A stretch of DNA of 64,000 nt from Amycolatopsis rifamycinica (GCF_000695625.1 NZ_JMQI01000064.1:1-64000), one strand, 5' to 3'; positions 45,597-54,631 are shown, counted from the stretch's first letter. Numbers and translations are program-made. The notes: generated by a model from the letters alone, not told the origin.

Positions 45597-46184
45597 GTGC
45601 TGGAGACCGGGGAGGACTACCGCGAAGCGGTGTTGTCGGGGCAGTGGTGGGAAAAGCGGCGGTTCACCGGCTGCGACTTCACCGGCGCGGACCTGAGCGG
45701 GCTGCGGACGCGCGGCTGCACCTTCGACGACTGCGTGTTCAGCCGCGCCGACCTGTCGCGCTCCCGGCACGACGCGTCGGCGTTCCGCTCGTGCACCTTC
45801 GACCGCACCGTGCTCGCCGAAAGCCGCTGGACGGCGTGCTCGCTGCTGGGCACGTCGTTCACCGAAAGCGGGTTCGGCGGGATCGCGCTCACCGAATGCG
45901 ATCTCTCCCTGGCGTCGCTGTCGAGGGCGAGGCTGCGCAAGCTCGGGCTCTCAGGCCTGCGGCTGCGGGAAGCCAACCTGATGGAAGCCGACCTCACCGG
46001 CGCCGACCTGCGTGGCAGCGATTTGACCGGTGCCCGGCTGCAGGGCGCGAAGCTCGAAGGCGCCGACCTGCGCGGCGCGCGGCTCGACGCGAACGCCCTG
46101 GTGCAGGCCGACCTGAGGGGCGCGGAGGTCGACGTCGAAACGGCGATCGCCTTCGCCGCCGCGCACGGTCTGATCGTCCGCTGA
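45597..46184 (+). CDS. Pentapeptide-repeat protein
   Basis: 195 residues built of A(D/N)LxX pentapeptides: GADLSGL, RADLSRS, EANLMEADLTGADLRGSDLTGARLQGAKLEGADLRGARL. These form a right-handed beta helix like MfpA/Qnr, DNA mimics that protect gyrase. Whether this one does so is not known. The C-terminal AHGLIVR caps the helix. GTG 45597. Confidence 0.88.
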   Translation: MLETGEDYREAVLSGQWWEKRRFTGCDFTGADLSGLRTRGCTFDDCVFSRADLSRSRHDASAFRSCTFDRTVLAESRWTACSLLGTSFTESGFGGIALTECDLSLASLSRARLRKLGLSGLRLREANLMEADLTGADLRGSDLTGARLQGAKLEGADLRGARLDANALVQADLRGAEVDVETAIAFAAAHGLIVR

Positions 46185-46190
46185 AACGTC

Positions 46191-46222
46191 GAAGGCCCCG
46201 GCAGCGCGCTGCCGGGGCCTTC
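46191..46222. terminator. Bidirectional terminator
   Basis: A perfect 15-bp inverted repeat, GAAGGCCCCGGCAGC and its complement, with a two-base centre, lies between the stops of convergent genes (6 bases after one, 7 before the other). Confidence 0.85.
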
Positions 46223-46229
46223 GCGGCAC

Positions 46230-49200
46230 TCAGTCGATCGGGGGTTCACCCGGGTCGAGCTCGATCAGGTCGCCCTCGGCCAGCAGTTCCTCGATCGACG
46301 CCGGCAGCAGGTACGCCGACCCGCCGCCCGGCTGGTTGAACCACGGGATCGCGACACCGGCCAGCGTCTCCAGGGGCCGCTGCACCCGGTAGACGTGGTA
46401 CGGGCGGTTGACCCACTCCGGCACCAGCGACCGCTCGGCGAACGGCGTGCCCGCCGCGTACGTCAGGTTGCCGTTCGGGCCGCCGAAGCGGTCCAGCTCG
46501 CTGCCCGCGGGCAGCTCGCGCAGCTCCTTGCCGCGGAACAGCGTCAGCGGCGGCTCACCGGCCAGCGGGCCGATCGGCCACTGCTGCTGGCCACCGCCCC
46601 CGCCACCGTTGACGGCCGGGCGGGCCGGCTCCTCCCGGCGCGGCGGCACGGGCGGGGCGGCCGGACCGGGCGGCGGCACCGGCGGGGCACCCGGCGGCAC
46701 CGGGGCCGCCAGGACGGTCGGTGCCGACGGCGGTTCGCGCCGGGGCGGCGGACCGGCCTGGGGTCCCGGCCCGGCGGGCACCGGCGCGGGCGGACGCGGG
46801 GGAGCCGGCGGCTCGTCGTCCTCGAGGTCGCCGAAGAGCTCTTCGGCGCTGGTGAAGGCCGTCTGCTCCTGCGGCGGCACCGGCTCGGGTTTGCGGACCG
46901 GGTACGAGCCGGTCGCGATCTCGGGCGACACCGTCGCGACGACCCGCTGCGGCGCCGGTTCCGGTTCGGGCTCGGGTTCGGGCTCCGGCGCGGGCGGCTC
47001 TTGGGGGGGCAGGTGGCCCTCCGGGTTGAGCAGCACCTTGCCGAGCATGAACGCGGCCGCGTCCTCGGCGTCGCCGAAGACCGCCGGGTTGCTGAGCTTG
47101 CCGTCGTACCAGCCGACGCGCCAGCCGCCATCGACCTCTTCGACGCTCCACCCGTGCTCGGCGGGTTCGCCCAGCTTGTAGCCGCTTTCGGGGACGTCGA
47201 GCTCGTCGAGCTTGGCCTGCAGGCCGGCGAGCACCGGGTGGTCCGGGGTCTCCCGGCGCAGCGCCCGGCGACCCGGACGCGGCGGCGAGGGCGGCTCCGC
47301 CTGGGCCACGGGCTGGGCGGACGGCGCCTCCGGCACCGGCAGCACGCCGGGCACCTCGGGCTGGGTGATCATGGTCGGCGGCCCGGGGTCGAACGCGGGC
47401 TGCTCACGCCGAGGCGGCTGGAACACGGGCTCGTCTTCGGCCCGGCCGGGCCGGCCCGGGGCCTGGAAGGCGTGCTCGTCCTCGTGCCGCGGCTGGAACG
47501 CCGCGTGCGACGGCTCATCGTCGCGGCGCGGCGGCTGGAAGGCGTGCTCGTCGTCGCGCTGCGGCGGCTGGCCGGGGGCTTGGTAGGCGTGTTCGTCGTC
47601 GTGTCGCGACGGTTGGCCGGGTGCCTGGTAGGCGTGTTCGTCCTCGTGCACCAGCGGTTGGCCGGGCGCTTGGAAGGCGTGCTGGTCGTCGCGCTGCGGC
47701 TGGCCGGGGGCCTGGTAGGCGTGCTGGTCGTCGCGCTGCGGCTGGCCAGGGGCCTGGAAGGCGTGCTGGTCATTGCGCTGCGGCTGGCCGGGTGCCTGGT
47801 ACGCGTCCTGGTCGTCGTGTCGCGGTTGCCCCGGAGCGTGGAACGCGTGCTCGTCGTCGTGCACCGGCGGTTGGCCGGGCGCCTGGAAGGCGTGCTGGTC
47901 GTCGCGCTGCGGTTGGCCGGGTGCCTGGTAGGCGTGCTCGTCCTCGTGCCGCGGCTGGAACGCCGCGTGCGACGGCTCGTCGTCCGCCTGGCCGGTGTCG
48001 AAGGCGTGTCCCGCCTCGTCGTCGTGTCCGGCCGGGCCGGGGTCGAACGCCGCGTGTGACGGCTCCTCCTCGGCGGCCGCTGCGGGCTGGAACGGCTCGC
48101 CGTCGTGTGGCGGCTGCTGCTCCTGCCCGATCGGCTGGTCGGGGACGTACTCCGCGGTCTCCTCGAGGTCGGGCACCCGGCCCGGCTCCGGCGCCGAGCC
48201 GTTCGTCCCGGCCGCGTGCTCGGGCTGCTCGGCGTACCCCTCTTCGCCGTACTGGTGGTCTTCCTCGGCGAAGCGGTCGTCGAACTCTTGCTCGTCGTAG
48301 CCCTCTTCGGCGTACTCGTGCTCTTCGGCCGGAGCCTCCGGTCCGGCCGGGGCGTGCGCCGCGGGCGGTACCTCCACCGGCGCGGGCGGCTCCTGGTGCT
48401 GCGGCGGCGGCGCCACAGGCGGGGGCGCGACGGGCGGCGGGCCCGCGGGCACCTGCTGCTGCGGCGGCATCGGGGGCTGCGGCGCGCCCTGCGGGGGCGG
48501 ACCCTGCGGCGGCGGCCCGGCCGGGCGCTGCTGCGGCGGCGGCTGGCTGCCCCGGGTCAGGTACGCGGCCGCGGCCTGCAGCGTCGGCTCGTCCACCGGC
48601 GGCAGCGTGAAGCCCACCTTGCGGACGTGCTCGACCAGGTCCGGTTCGGGCGAAACGCCGTACTTGTGGAGGTAGAAGTTGACGGCGGCGGGCCAGATCC
48701 ACTGGCCGTCGCTGTGGAAGGCGACCGGGACGGTCGCTTCCGGCGTCGCGGCCAGCCGGTCGATGTCGTAGCCGCGCTCGGGCACCACCAGCGGCGCGTG
48801 CTCCAGGTACTCCAGCAGCCGGTCCTGCTCCTCGACCTCGAGGTCGGGGCGGTTGATCACCGGCCGGCCCGCCGGGCCGACGGTGTCGAAGATCCGGGCG
48901 ATCCGGAAGTGCGGCCCCGGCTGCTCCGGGCCCAGCCCGGACATCCGCCGGATCAGCCACTCGGGCACGTTCTCCTCGGTGCGCGGGAACATCCGCAGCT
49001 CGTCGGAGTAGGCCTGCGGCGGCGGCGCGAGGTTCCACACCGGTTCGTCGCGGTTGTACTCGAGGTTGTAGCTGGACGGGTGATCGAGCTGGTAGCGCGC
49101 GTTGAACCACGTTCCGCGGCCGTCGCGGTACATGCCGCCGCGCAGCCTGCCGAACAGGGTCGCGATGTCGTGGGTGGCGAGCCATTCGTGCACCGTGCCG

Positions 49201-49367
49201 TCCTCGGTGACGATCTCGCCGGTCAGCTCGTGGTACCTGCCGACGGCTCGGTACTCCGCGGTGACCTTGCGCCAGTCGCGCGGGGCGGCACGCAGCAGGG
49301 CAAGTCCGATCTGCTTGACCAGGGTGTCCTGCTCGGTCGCGTTCAGCTGCGTCGTCGGTTGTGCCAC
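46230..49367 (-). CDS. Glycohydrolase toxin TNT-related protein
   Basis: 1045 residues. The N-terminal domain (about 1-290) includes DWRKVTAEYRAVGRYHEL and RDEPVWNLAPPP, a layout reminiscent of YezG-type immunity proteins. A long Pro/Gln region follows with about ten copies of HAFQAPGQP-type 14-16-residue repeats (about 460-640). The C-terminal 105 residues look like the TNT NAD-glycohydrolase domain: ELDRFGGPNGNLTYAAGTPFAERSLVPE, then WFNQPGGGSAYLL, which holds the conserved Gln. No signal peptide is visible. It is a known protein type in actinomycetes with unproved function. GTG 49367. Confidence 0.82.
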   Translation of the reverse strand: MAQPTTQLNATEQDTLVKQIGLALLRAAPRDWRKVTAEYRAVGRYHELTGEIVTEDGTVHEWLATHDIATLFGRLRGGMYRDGRGTWFNARYQLDHPSSYNLEYNRDEPVWNLAPPPQAYSDELRMFPRTEENVPEWLIRRMSGLGPEQPGPHFRIARIFDTVGPAGRPVINRPDLEVEEQDRLLEYLEHAPLVVPERGYDIDRLAATPEATVPVAFHSDGQWIWPAAVNFYLHKYGVSPEPDLVEHVRKVGFTLPPVDEPTLQAAAAYLTRGSQPPPQQRPAGPPPQGPPPQGAPQPPMPPQQQVPAGPPPVAPPPVAPPPQHQEPPAPVEVPPAAHAPAGPEAPAEEHEYAEEGYDEQEFDDRFAEEDHQYGEEGYAEQPEHAAGTNGSAPEPGRVPDLEETAEYVPDQPIGQEQQPPHDGEPFQPAAAAEEEPSHAAFDPGPAGHDDEAGHAFDTGQADDEPSHAAFQPRHEDEHAYQAPGQPQRDDQHAFQAPGQPPVHDDEHAFHAPGQPRHDDQDAYQAPGQPQRNDQHAFQAPGQPQRDDQHAYQAPGQPQRDDQHAFQAPGQPLVHEDEHAYQAPGQPSRHDDEHAYQAPGQPPQRDDEHAFQPPRRDDEPSHAAFQPRHEDEHAFQAPGRPGRAEDEPVFQPPRREQPAFDPGPPTMITQPEVPGVLPVPEAPSAQPVAQAEPPSPPRPGRRALRRETPDHPVLAGLQAKLDELDVPESGYKLGEPAEHGWSVEEVDGGWRVGWYDGKLSNPAVFGDAEDAAAFMLGKVLLNPEGHLPPQEPPAPEPEPEPEPEPAPQRVVATVSPEIATGSYPVRKPEPVPPQEQTAFTSAEELFGDLEDDEPPAPPRPPAPVPAGPGPQAGPPPRREPPSAPTVLAAPVPPGAPPVPPPGPAAPPVPPRREEPARPAVNGGGGGGQQQWPIGPLAGEPPLTLFRGKELRELPAGSELDRFGGPNGNLTYAAGTPFAERSLVPEWVNRPYHVYRVQRPLETLAGVAIPWFNQPGGGSAYLLPASIEELLAEGDLIELDPGEPPID
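47440..47990. repeat. Degenerate 42-48-bp tandem repeats in the TNT-related gene
   Basis: Repeated blocks of the form GGCCGGGNGCCTGGNAGGCGTGCTCGTCGTCG, about ten copies, encode (R)DDQHAFQAPGQP. Spacing varies between 42 and 48 bases, so the array stays in frame while unit length changes. Confidence 0.8.
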
Positions 49368-49596
49368 CCGCACATTTTGACTGCTCGCGCGCGCGAGTGC
49401 ACCCCGCATGTGGGTTTTGCCGCCCGGTCACCCGGTGGCACCGGGTCTGACCTCGGGTGATGCGACGTGCGGTAGGTCACAGCTTGATCGCGGGCACCGT
49501 CGCGATTGGACCGTGTGGGGTAGCGATCAGTCTACGGGCCGCGACCGGCCGCGCCTGGAAGCGACGCGCGGGGGTCCCTTTGCCAGAATGGGGCGC

Positions 49597-50454
49597 GTGA
49601 CGGCGAAGATTCTCGACGGCAAGGCCACCAAGAACGCCATTTTCGCGGAGCTCGAGCCCCGCGTCGCGGCCCTCGCCGCGAAGGGGGTGACGCCCGGCCT
49701 CGGCACCGTCCTGGTCGGCGACGACCCGGGATCGCACTCGTACGTGCGGATGAAGCACGCCGACAGCGGCAAGATCGGGGTCAACTCGATCCGGCGCGAC
49801 CTGCCCGCCGACATCACCCAGGAGAAGCTCGAAGCCGTCATCGACGAGCTGAACGCCGATCCGGCCTGCCACGGCTACATCGTGCAGCTGCCGCTGCCGA
49901 AGCACCTCGACGCGAACCGCGTGCTCGAGCGGATCGACCCGGAGAAGGACGCCGACGGCCTCGCGCCGGTCAGCCTCGGCCGGCTCGTGCTGGGCCAGCG
50001 GGGCGCGCTGCCGTGCACGCCGTACGGGATCATCGAGCTGCTCAAGCGCCACGGCGTCGAGCTGAACGGCGCGCGCGTCACCGTCGTCGGCCGCGGCATC
50101 ACCGTCGGCCGCACGCTGGGCCTGCTGCTGACCCGCCGCAGCGAGAACGCCACCGTGACGCTGTGCCACACCGGGACCCGCGACCTGGCCGCCGAGGTCC
50201 GCCGCGCCGACGTCGTGGTCGCCGCGGCCGGCGTGCCGGGGATCATCACACCGGACATGGTGGCGCCGGGCGCCGCGGTGCTCGACGTCGGTGTGTCCCA
50301 TGTGGACGGCAAGCTCACCGGCGACGTCCACCCGGGAGTCGCCGAGGTGGCCGGCTGGATCTCGCCGAACCCGGGCGGTGTCGGCCCGATGACCCGCGCG
50401 ATGCTGGTGAGCAACGTCGTCGAAGCGGCGGAGCGCTCGGTCGCGGGCCGATGA
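49597..50454 (+). CDS. folD: Methylenetetrahydrofolate dehydrogenase / cyclohydrolase
   Basis: Interconverts 5,10-methylene-THF and 10-formyl-THF, the cofactor used by PurN and PurH. 285 residues. The catalytic region is SYVRMKHADSGKIG (Tyr, Lys). The substrate motif is GYIVQLPLPKHLD and the NADP region is VVGRGITVGRTLGLLL, ending PNPGGVGPMTRAMLVSN. Several positions differ from E. coli FolD (SKIVGRP is GRGITVG), as in other actinomycetes. GTG 49597 is preferred to ATG 49588. Confidence 0.95.
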   Translation: MTAKILDGKATKNAIFAELEPRVAALAAKGVTPGLGTVLVGDDPGSHSYVRMKHADSGKIGVNSIRRDLPADITQEKLEAVIDELNADPACHGYIVQLPLPKHLDANRVLERIDPEKDADGLAPVSLGRLVLGQRGALPCTPYGIIELLKRHGVELNGARVTVVGRGITVGRTLGLLLTRRSENATVTLCHTGTRDLAAEVRRADVVVAAAGVPGIITPDMVAPGAAVLDVGVSHVDGKLTGDVHPGVAEVAGWISPNPGGVGPMTRAMLVSNVVEAAERSVAGR

Positions 50455-50768
50455 CGATGACCGAGGACCGGCAGGAGGTGTCCGGTCACCGGTCGTCCCG
50501 GTTCACCCAGCTGCCGTTCGCGGCGGTGCTGCTGGTGGTGGCCGTCGCGGCGCTGCGGATCTTCCAGTACCACTGGCGGGAGGGCGCGGCGCTGATCGGC
50601 GCCGCGCTGCTGCTCGCCGCGGCGTTGCGGGCGGCGCTGCCGACGGCCAAGGCGGGCCTCCTGGCCATCCGCGGCAAGCTCGTGGACGTCGTGACGTTCA
50701 CTTCGCTGGCGGCCGCGGTGCTGTACGTCGCCTTGACGATCATCGGTGGCCCCCTCGGCTCCCCTTAG
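50451..50768 (+). CDS. DUF3017 membrane protein
   Basis: 105 residues with three helices (about 20-37, 44-62, 78-99) after a short polar N-terminus. DUF3017 proteins are regularly found directly after folD in actinomycetes. The start overlaps the folD stop as ATGA, so the two are coupled. Function unknown. Confidence 0.87.
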   Translation: MTMTEDRQEVSGHRSSRFTQLPFAAVLLVVAVAALRIFQYHWREGAALIGAALLLAAALRAALPTAKAGLLAIRGKLVDVVTFTSLAAAVLYVALTIIGGPLGSP

Positions 50769-50774
50769 CAGGAC

Positions 50775-50814
50775 GCCAAAAGGGGCACTTTCACGTGAAA
50801 GTGCCCCTTTTGGC
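50775..50814. terminator. 40-bp perfect palindrome, bidirectional terminator
   Basis: GCCAAAAGGGGCACTTTCAC followed by its exact complement, with A4/T4 runs near both ends, so it can terminate from both sides. It lies 6 bases after the DUF3017 stop and 8 before the stop of the convergent exporter gene. Confidence 0.92.
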
Positions 50815-50822
50815 AGTGACTG

Positions 50823-52007
50823 TCAGGATGCGAGGGCGAGTTCGCGGCGTTCGGCCTTCGCCTCGCGACGGTCCAAAGTGCCGGAGACGACGGCCAGCGT
50901 GAGGCCGAAGACTGCCAGCAGGGCGCCGACCCAGTTGGGGGCGACCAGGCCGAGGCCGCCGGCGATGACCAGCCCGCCGAGGTAGGCCCCGATCGAGTTG
51001 GCGATGTTGAACGCGGACTGGACGGCGGCCGACACCAGGGACGGAGTGCCGCCCGCCTTCTCCATGATCCGCGCCTGCATCATCGGGCCGATCATGAACC
51101 CGGCGACGCCGACGAAGAAGATCGTGATCGCCGCGCCGACCTTGCCCTGGGCGGTGATCGTGAAGATGCCCAGCACCGACGCCAGCGCCAGCAGCGCGAT
51201 GTACAGGCTCGGCATCAGCGCGCGGTCGGCCAGCCGGCCGCCGAGCAGGTTGCCGATCGTCATGCCGACCCCGGCCAGCGACAGCAGGAGGGTGACGTTG
51301 GCCGGCGAGTAGCCGGCGACGTCGGTCAGCATCGGCGTGATGTAGGACAGGCAGGCGAACACGCCGCCCAGCCCGAACGTGACGATGGCCAGCGCGAGGT
51401 GCACCTGCGGCCGCTTGAACGCGCCGAGCTCGTTGCGCAGCGACGCTCCGGCGGCGGGCTTGCCCTGGTGCGGCACCAGCTTGGCGATGGCCGCGATGGC
51501 GACCAGCCCGATCACGGCGACGACGCCGAAGGTGGCGCGCCAGCCGACCTGCTGGCCGAGCAGCGTGCCCAGCGGCACGCCGATGACGTTCGCCAGGGTC
51601 AGGCCGAGGAACATCATCGAGACGGCCTTGGCGCGTTCGCCGTGGCCGACGAGGCTGGAGGCGACGACGGCCCCGGCGCCGAAGAACGCGCCGTGGGGCA
51701 GGCCGGCGAGGAACCGGAACGCGACGCCGAACTCCTGGTTGGGCGACAGCGCGAAGAGGGCGTTGCCCACCGTGAACAGGCCCATCATGGCCAGCAGCAT
51801 GGTCTTGCGCGGCAGCCGGACGGCGACCGCGGTGAGCAGCGGGGCGCCGACGACGACGCCGAGGGCGTAGGCGGAGATGAGGTGGCCGGCGGTCGGGATG
51901 TCGACGCCGAAGTCGGCGGCCGCCTGGGGCAGCACGCCCATCATGACGAACTCGGTGGTCCCGATGCCGAAAGCTCCGATGGCGAGCGCGAGCAGCGCGA
52001 CGGGCAC
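50823..52007 (-). CDS. MFS drug/sugar exporter (DHA1, AraJ/Cmx-like)
   Basis: 394 residues with 12 hydrophobic helices. The first helix FGIGTTEFVMMGVLPQ and motif GHLISAYALGVVVGAP are typical of the AraJ/chloramphenicol-efflux branch; RFLAGLPHGAFFGAGAVVAS carries motif C-like glycines. GTG 52007 has AAGGAG upstream. A small dyad GTAA-ACGA-TTAC lies just upstream of the start. The ArsR gene is upstream on the same strand. The substrate is unknown. Confidence 0.88.
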   Translation of the reverse strand: MPVALLALAIGAFGIGTTEFVMMGVLPQAAADFGVDIPTAGHLISAYALGVVVGAPLLTAVAVRLPRKTMLLAMMGLFTVGNALFALSPNQEFGVAFRFLAGLPHGAFFGAGAVVASSLVGHGERAKAVSMMFLGLTLANVIGVPLGTLLGQQVGWRATFGVVAVIGLVAIAAIAKLVPHQGKPAAGASLRNELGAFKRPQVHLALAIVTFGLGGVFACLSYITPMLTDVAGYSPANVTLLLSLAGVGMTIGNLLGGRLADRALMPSLYIALLALASVLGIFTITAQGKVGAAITIFFVGVAGFMIGPMMQARIMEKAGGTPSLVSAAVQSAFNIANSIGAYLGGLVIAGGLGLVAPNWVGALLAVFGLTLAVVSGTLDRREAKAERRELALAS

Positions 52008-52145
52008 GGCACTCCTTCCAGGTGGGTAAACGATTACTCAGCCGATCTCTGGATCGGTTCAGTACGGGGTCATAAAGAAAGGCAGCCGATGGCCCCAGTG
52101 CCGTGAGCTGCCTACGTCCTAGTCCAACAAGCGAGGGGGGCGGTT

Positions 52146-52166
52146 GTCATCCCGATATCGGGTGAC
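52146..52166. promoter_or_regulatory. Dyad GTCATCCCGATATCGGGTGAC
   Basis: A perfect CCCGATATCGGG core (52151-52162) is flanked by GTCA/TGAC with one extra base. It lies between the ArsR gene's 3' end and the MFS exporter start, either as operator of the exporter or terminator of the ArsR gene. Confidence 0.45.
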
Positions 52167-52188
52167 GATCCACACCGTAACGCGAAGA

Positions 52189-52512
52189 TCAGCGGGGAGC
52201 GGCCAGGACGCCGGCCAGCAGGCCCGGGAACAGGGCGTCGAGATCGTTGCGGCGCAACGAGTTGAACCGCGTGGTGCCTTCCTGACGGCCGGCGACGACC
52301 CCGGCCTGGCGGAGGATGCTCAGGTGGTGGGTGATTGTGGACTTCGTCACCGGCACGGTCAGGCCGCTGCACGAAATCTCCTGATCGGTCGCCGCGAGCT
52401 GGCGGACGATGGCCAGCCGCACCGGGTCGGCGAGGGCGCGGAGCACGCCTTCGACCGTGATCTCCTCCCGTGCCGGGTAGTAGAGCGGCGGCAGGGTCCC
52501 GTGCTTGGCCAT
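52189..52512 (-). CDS. ArsR-type winged-helix regulator
   Basis: 107 residues. The helix-turn-helix is EGVLRALADPVRLAIVRQLAATD ... TKSTITHHLSILRQAGVVAGRQEGTTRFNSLRRNDL. No ArsR-like metal Cys pair is evident apart from Cys in ISCSG, so the ligand may be organic. It is divergent from the second MFS gene, which it probably represses, and upstream of the first. Confidence 0.9.
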   Translation of the reverse strand: MAKHGTLPPLYYPAREEITVEGVLRALADPVRLAIVRQLAATDQEISCSGLTVPVTKSTITHHLSILRQAGVVAGRQEGTTRFNSLRRNDLDALFPGLLAGVLAAPR

Positions 52513-52621
52513 GTGGCCATTGTACGACGCCGGTCGAAATTGTGGGGCGGGTCGTAGTACGGTGGCTGTCGAACTACGACGTTCGTCGAACCAATCCCTG
52601 CTTCGCTTGGGGGCTCAGCCC
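52513..52621. promoter_or_regulatory. Divergent operator region ArsR / MFS
   Basis: It contains TGTACGAC (52521-52528) facing GTCGTAGTAC (52551-52560) and the inverted repeat CGAAC-N6-GTTCG (52570-52585). Both are candidate sites for the adjacent regulator. The second is not a LexA box because the spacer is six, not four. Confidence 0.5.
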
Positions 52622-53800
52622 ATGTCCGCACCTGCTCCTTCGAGGATCTCGGTCCTCGCCTTCGGCGCCTTCGGCGTCGGGACCAGCGGTTACATCGTCG
52701 CCGGGCTGCTGCCCGCGCTGACCGGCGAGCTGCACGTCTCGGCCACGGCCGCGGCGCAGCTGGTCACCGCCTTCGCCATCGCGTACGCGATCGGCTCGCC
52801 GCTGTTCGCCGCCGCCACCGGCACCTGGGAACGCCGCACGCTGCTGGTCGCCGCGCTCGCCGTCACCGGCGCCGGCAACCTGTTCGCCGCGCTCGCGCCC
52901 GGCTACGGCTCCCTGCTGGTCGCCCGGGTGGTGACCGCGGTCGGCGCCGCGGTGTTCACGCCGGCGGCGAGCGCCGTGGCGGCCGAGCTGACCGCACCCG
53001 AACGCCGGGGCCGCGCCGTCGCGCTGGTGTTCGGCGGCCTGACGGTGGCGCTCATCTTCGGCGTCCCGCTCGGGAGCCTCATCTCGCAGCACCTCGGCTA
53101 CCGGCCGGCGTTCGCGCTCGTCGCCGCGTTCTCGCTGGTGAGTGCGCTGGCCGTGCGGTTCGCGCTGCCGAAGGTCGCCGCGCCGCCGCGGGTGGGCCTC
53201 GCCGAGCGGTTCGCCGCGGGCCGCGACCCGCGCGTGCTCGTCATGCTGGCCACGACCGTGCTCGCCTGCCTGGCCGCGTTCATGGTCTACACGTTCGTCT
53301 CGCCGCTGCTGGCCGCGACGGCGGGCGTCCACGGCACGACCGTCACGGTCCTGCTCTTCTGCTACGGCGTCGGCGGCGCGATCGGCAACTTCGCCGGCGG
53401 CCGCGCGACCGACCGCTGGGGCTCCCGGGCGCCGCTGCTCGTGGTCACGGTGGCGATCACCGCCGTGATGGCGTTGCTGCCGCTGACGACGGTGACACCG
53501 GTCGCGGCCGGCGTCTCGCTGTTCGTCTGGGGGCTGGCGACGTGGTCGTTCAACCCGCCGGTGCAGCACCGCCTGATCGAGCTGTCGCCGGGCCACGCCG
53601 GCCTGGTGCTCTCGCTCAACGCGTCCGCGATCTACCTCGGCGTCGGCCTGTCCGGCGTGGTCGGGGGAGCGGTGCTCGCTTCGGGCGGCCCGCTGCTGCT
53701 GCCCGAGGTCGCGGCCGCGCTGACCCTCGTCGCCCTGCTGCTGGTGGGCTCGGCGTGGGGGCGGGTCCGCGAGCCTCGGGAACAGGTCGCGGTCGGTTAG
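52622..53800 (+). CDS. MFS exporter
   Basis: 392 residues with 12 helices. FGVGTSGYIVAGLLPAL and LVTAFAIAYAIGSPLFA show the DHA1 pattern, and RVVTAVGAAVFTPAASAVA carries motif C. It is divergent from the ArsR regulator gene. The stop TAG overlaps the stop of the convergent DUF1918 gene (shared TTAG). Substrate unknown. Confidence 0.88.
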   Translation: MSAPAPSRISVLAFGAFGVGTSGYIVAGLLPALTGELHVSATAAAQLVTAFAIAYAIGSPLFAAATGTWERRTLLVAALAVTGAGNLFAALAPGYGSLLVARVVTAVGAAVFTPAASAVAAELTAPERRGRAVALVFGGLTVALIFGVPLGSLISQHLGYRPAFALVAAFSLVSALAVRFALPKVAAPPRVGLAERFAAGRDPRVLVMLATTVLACLAAFMVYTFVSPLLAATAGVHGTTVTVLLFCYGVGGAIGNFAGGRATDRWGSRAPLLVVTVAITAVMALLPLTTVTPVAAGVSLFVWGLATWSFNPPVQHRLIELSPGHAGLVLSLNASAIYLGVGLSGVVGGAVLASGGPLLLPEVAAALTLVALLLVGSAWGRVREPREQVAVG

Positions 53801-53985
53801 TCGGCGCGGGTCAGGACCTCGCAGTCGGGCCCGGGGTAGACGAGCCCTTCGTGCCCGTCGGCGAACCGCACCAGGTAGGGCGGTGCGCCGTCGGGACCAC
53901 GGACTTCGAGGATCTCGCCGCGCCGCTCGGCCGACCCGACCGTCCGGCCGTGCACCTGGATTTCGTCTCCTACTCCGGCGTGCAT
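53797..53985 (-). CDS. DUF1918 protein
   Basis: 62 residues, starting MHAGVGDEIQVHGRTVG and ending YLVRFADGHEGLVYPGPD, a full DUF1918 domain (SH3-like, small). The ATG at 53985 has GGAGGTGA five bases upstream, which fixes the start. Function unknown. Confidence 0.9.
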   Translation of the reverse strand: MHAGVGDEIQVHGRTVGSAERRGEILEVRGPDGAPPYLVRFADGHEGLVYPGPDCEVLTRAD

Positions 53986-54067
53986 GGGCTTCACCTCCAG
54001 GTCCAGGGTAGGAGCGGAACCGGGTGCCGGGTAGGCCTGCGAACGGGTGGCGTGCGAGTGTTCCGAA

Positions 54068-54631
54068 GTGGACGGTCGACGAGCCGCGGCGGCGGAGAAC
54101 GCGGCGTGGTGCGCCCTGGTGGCCGGCGGCGGGCACTGGGGTTCGCGCGCTTGGACGAGCCGCTTCCGCACTCCGGAGTACTACCCGGACGCCGTGACGC
54201 TGACCCCGGACGCCACCGCCGCCGACATCCTCCCGTTCGTCGACGGCTCCGCGGGGTGTTCGGTGAAGGACAGCTTCGCGAACCTGGACCTGCCGGGGTT
54301 CTCGGTGCTGTTCGAGGCGACGTGGATCGCGTGCGGGCCCGGGGTGCCCGAGCCGGGCTGGCGGCGGGCGAGCGGCCACGGCTTCCCGGTCGACGACTCG
54401 GTGGCGGTGTTGTCCCGCGGCCCGGCGGTGGTCGTCGCGCACCGCGGCGACGGCGTGGTGGGGCTGTCCAACTTCTCGGGACCGGGCCGCGCCTGGCCCG
54501 GCGCGGTGGCGGCGGTGGCCGCGGCGTTCCCGGGCCTCCCGGTGGTCGGCTACGAACACGGCGACGCGCTGCGGACCGCGCTGGACCGCGGCGCCGAGTG
54601 CCTGGGCCCGCTGCGCGTGTGGGTGCGTTAG
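54068..54631 (+). CDS. GNAT-like hypothetical protein
   Basis: 187 residues from GTG 54068 (GTG 54047 possible; no ribosome binding site decides). AAWCALVAGGG, TPEYYPDAVTL and SAGCSVKDSFANLDLPGFSVLFEATWI form the first half. The second half (GVVGLSNFSG ... GYEHGDALRTALDRGAECLGPLRVW) resembles a GNAT C-terminus, but the acetyl-CoA loop is not convincing. Its stop codon lies inside the left copy of the direct repeat that bounds the low-GC island. Confidence 0.65.
   Translation: MDGRRAAAAENAAWCALVAGGGHWGSRAWTSRFRTPEYYPDAVTLTPDATAADILPFVDGSAGCSVKDSFANLDLPGFSVLFEATWIACGPGVPEPGWRRASGHGFPVDDSVAVLSRGPAVVVAHRGDGVVGLSNFSGPGRAWPGAVAAVAAAFPGLPVVGYEHGDALRTALDRGAECLGPLRVWVR

Noticed and set aside
52570..52585. 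Second SOS box upstream of the MFS exporter
   Set aside because: CGAAC and GTTCG are present, but the spacer is six bases rather than the four required for LexA.
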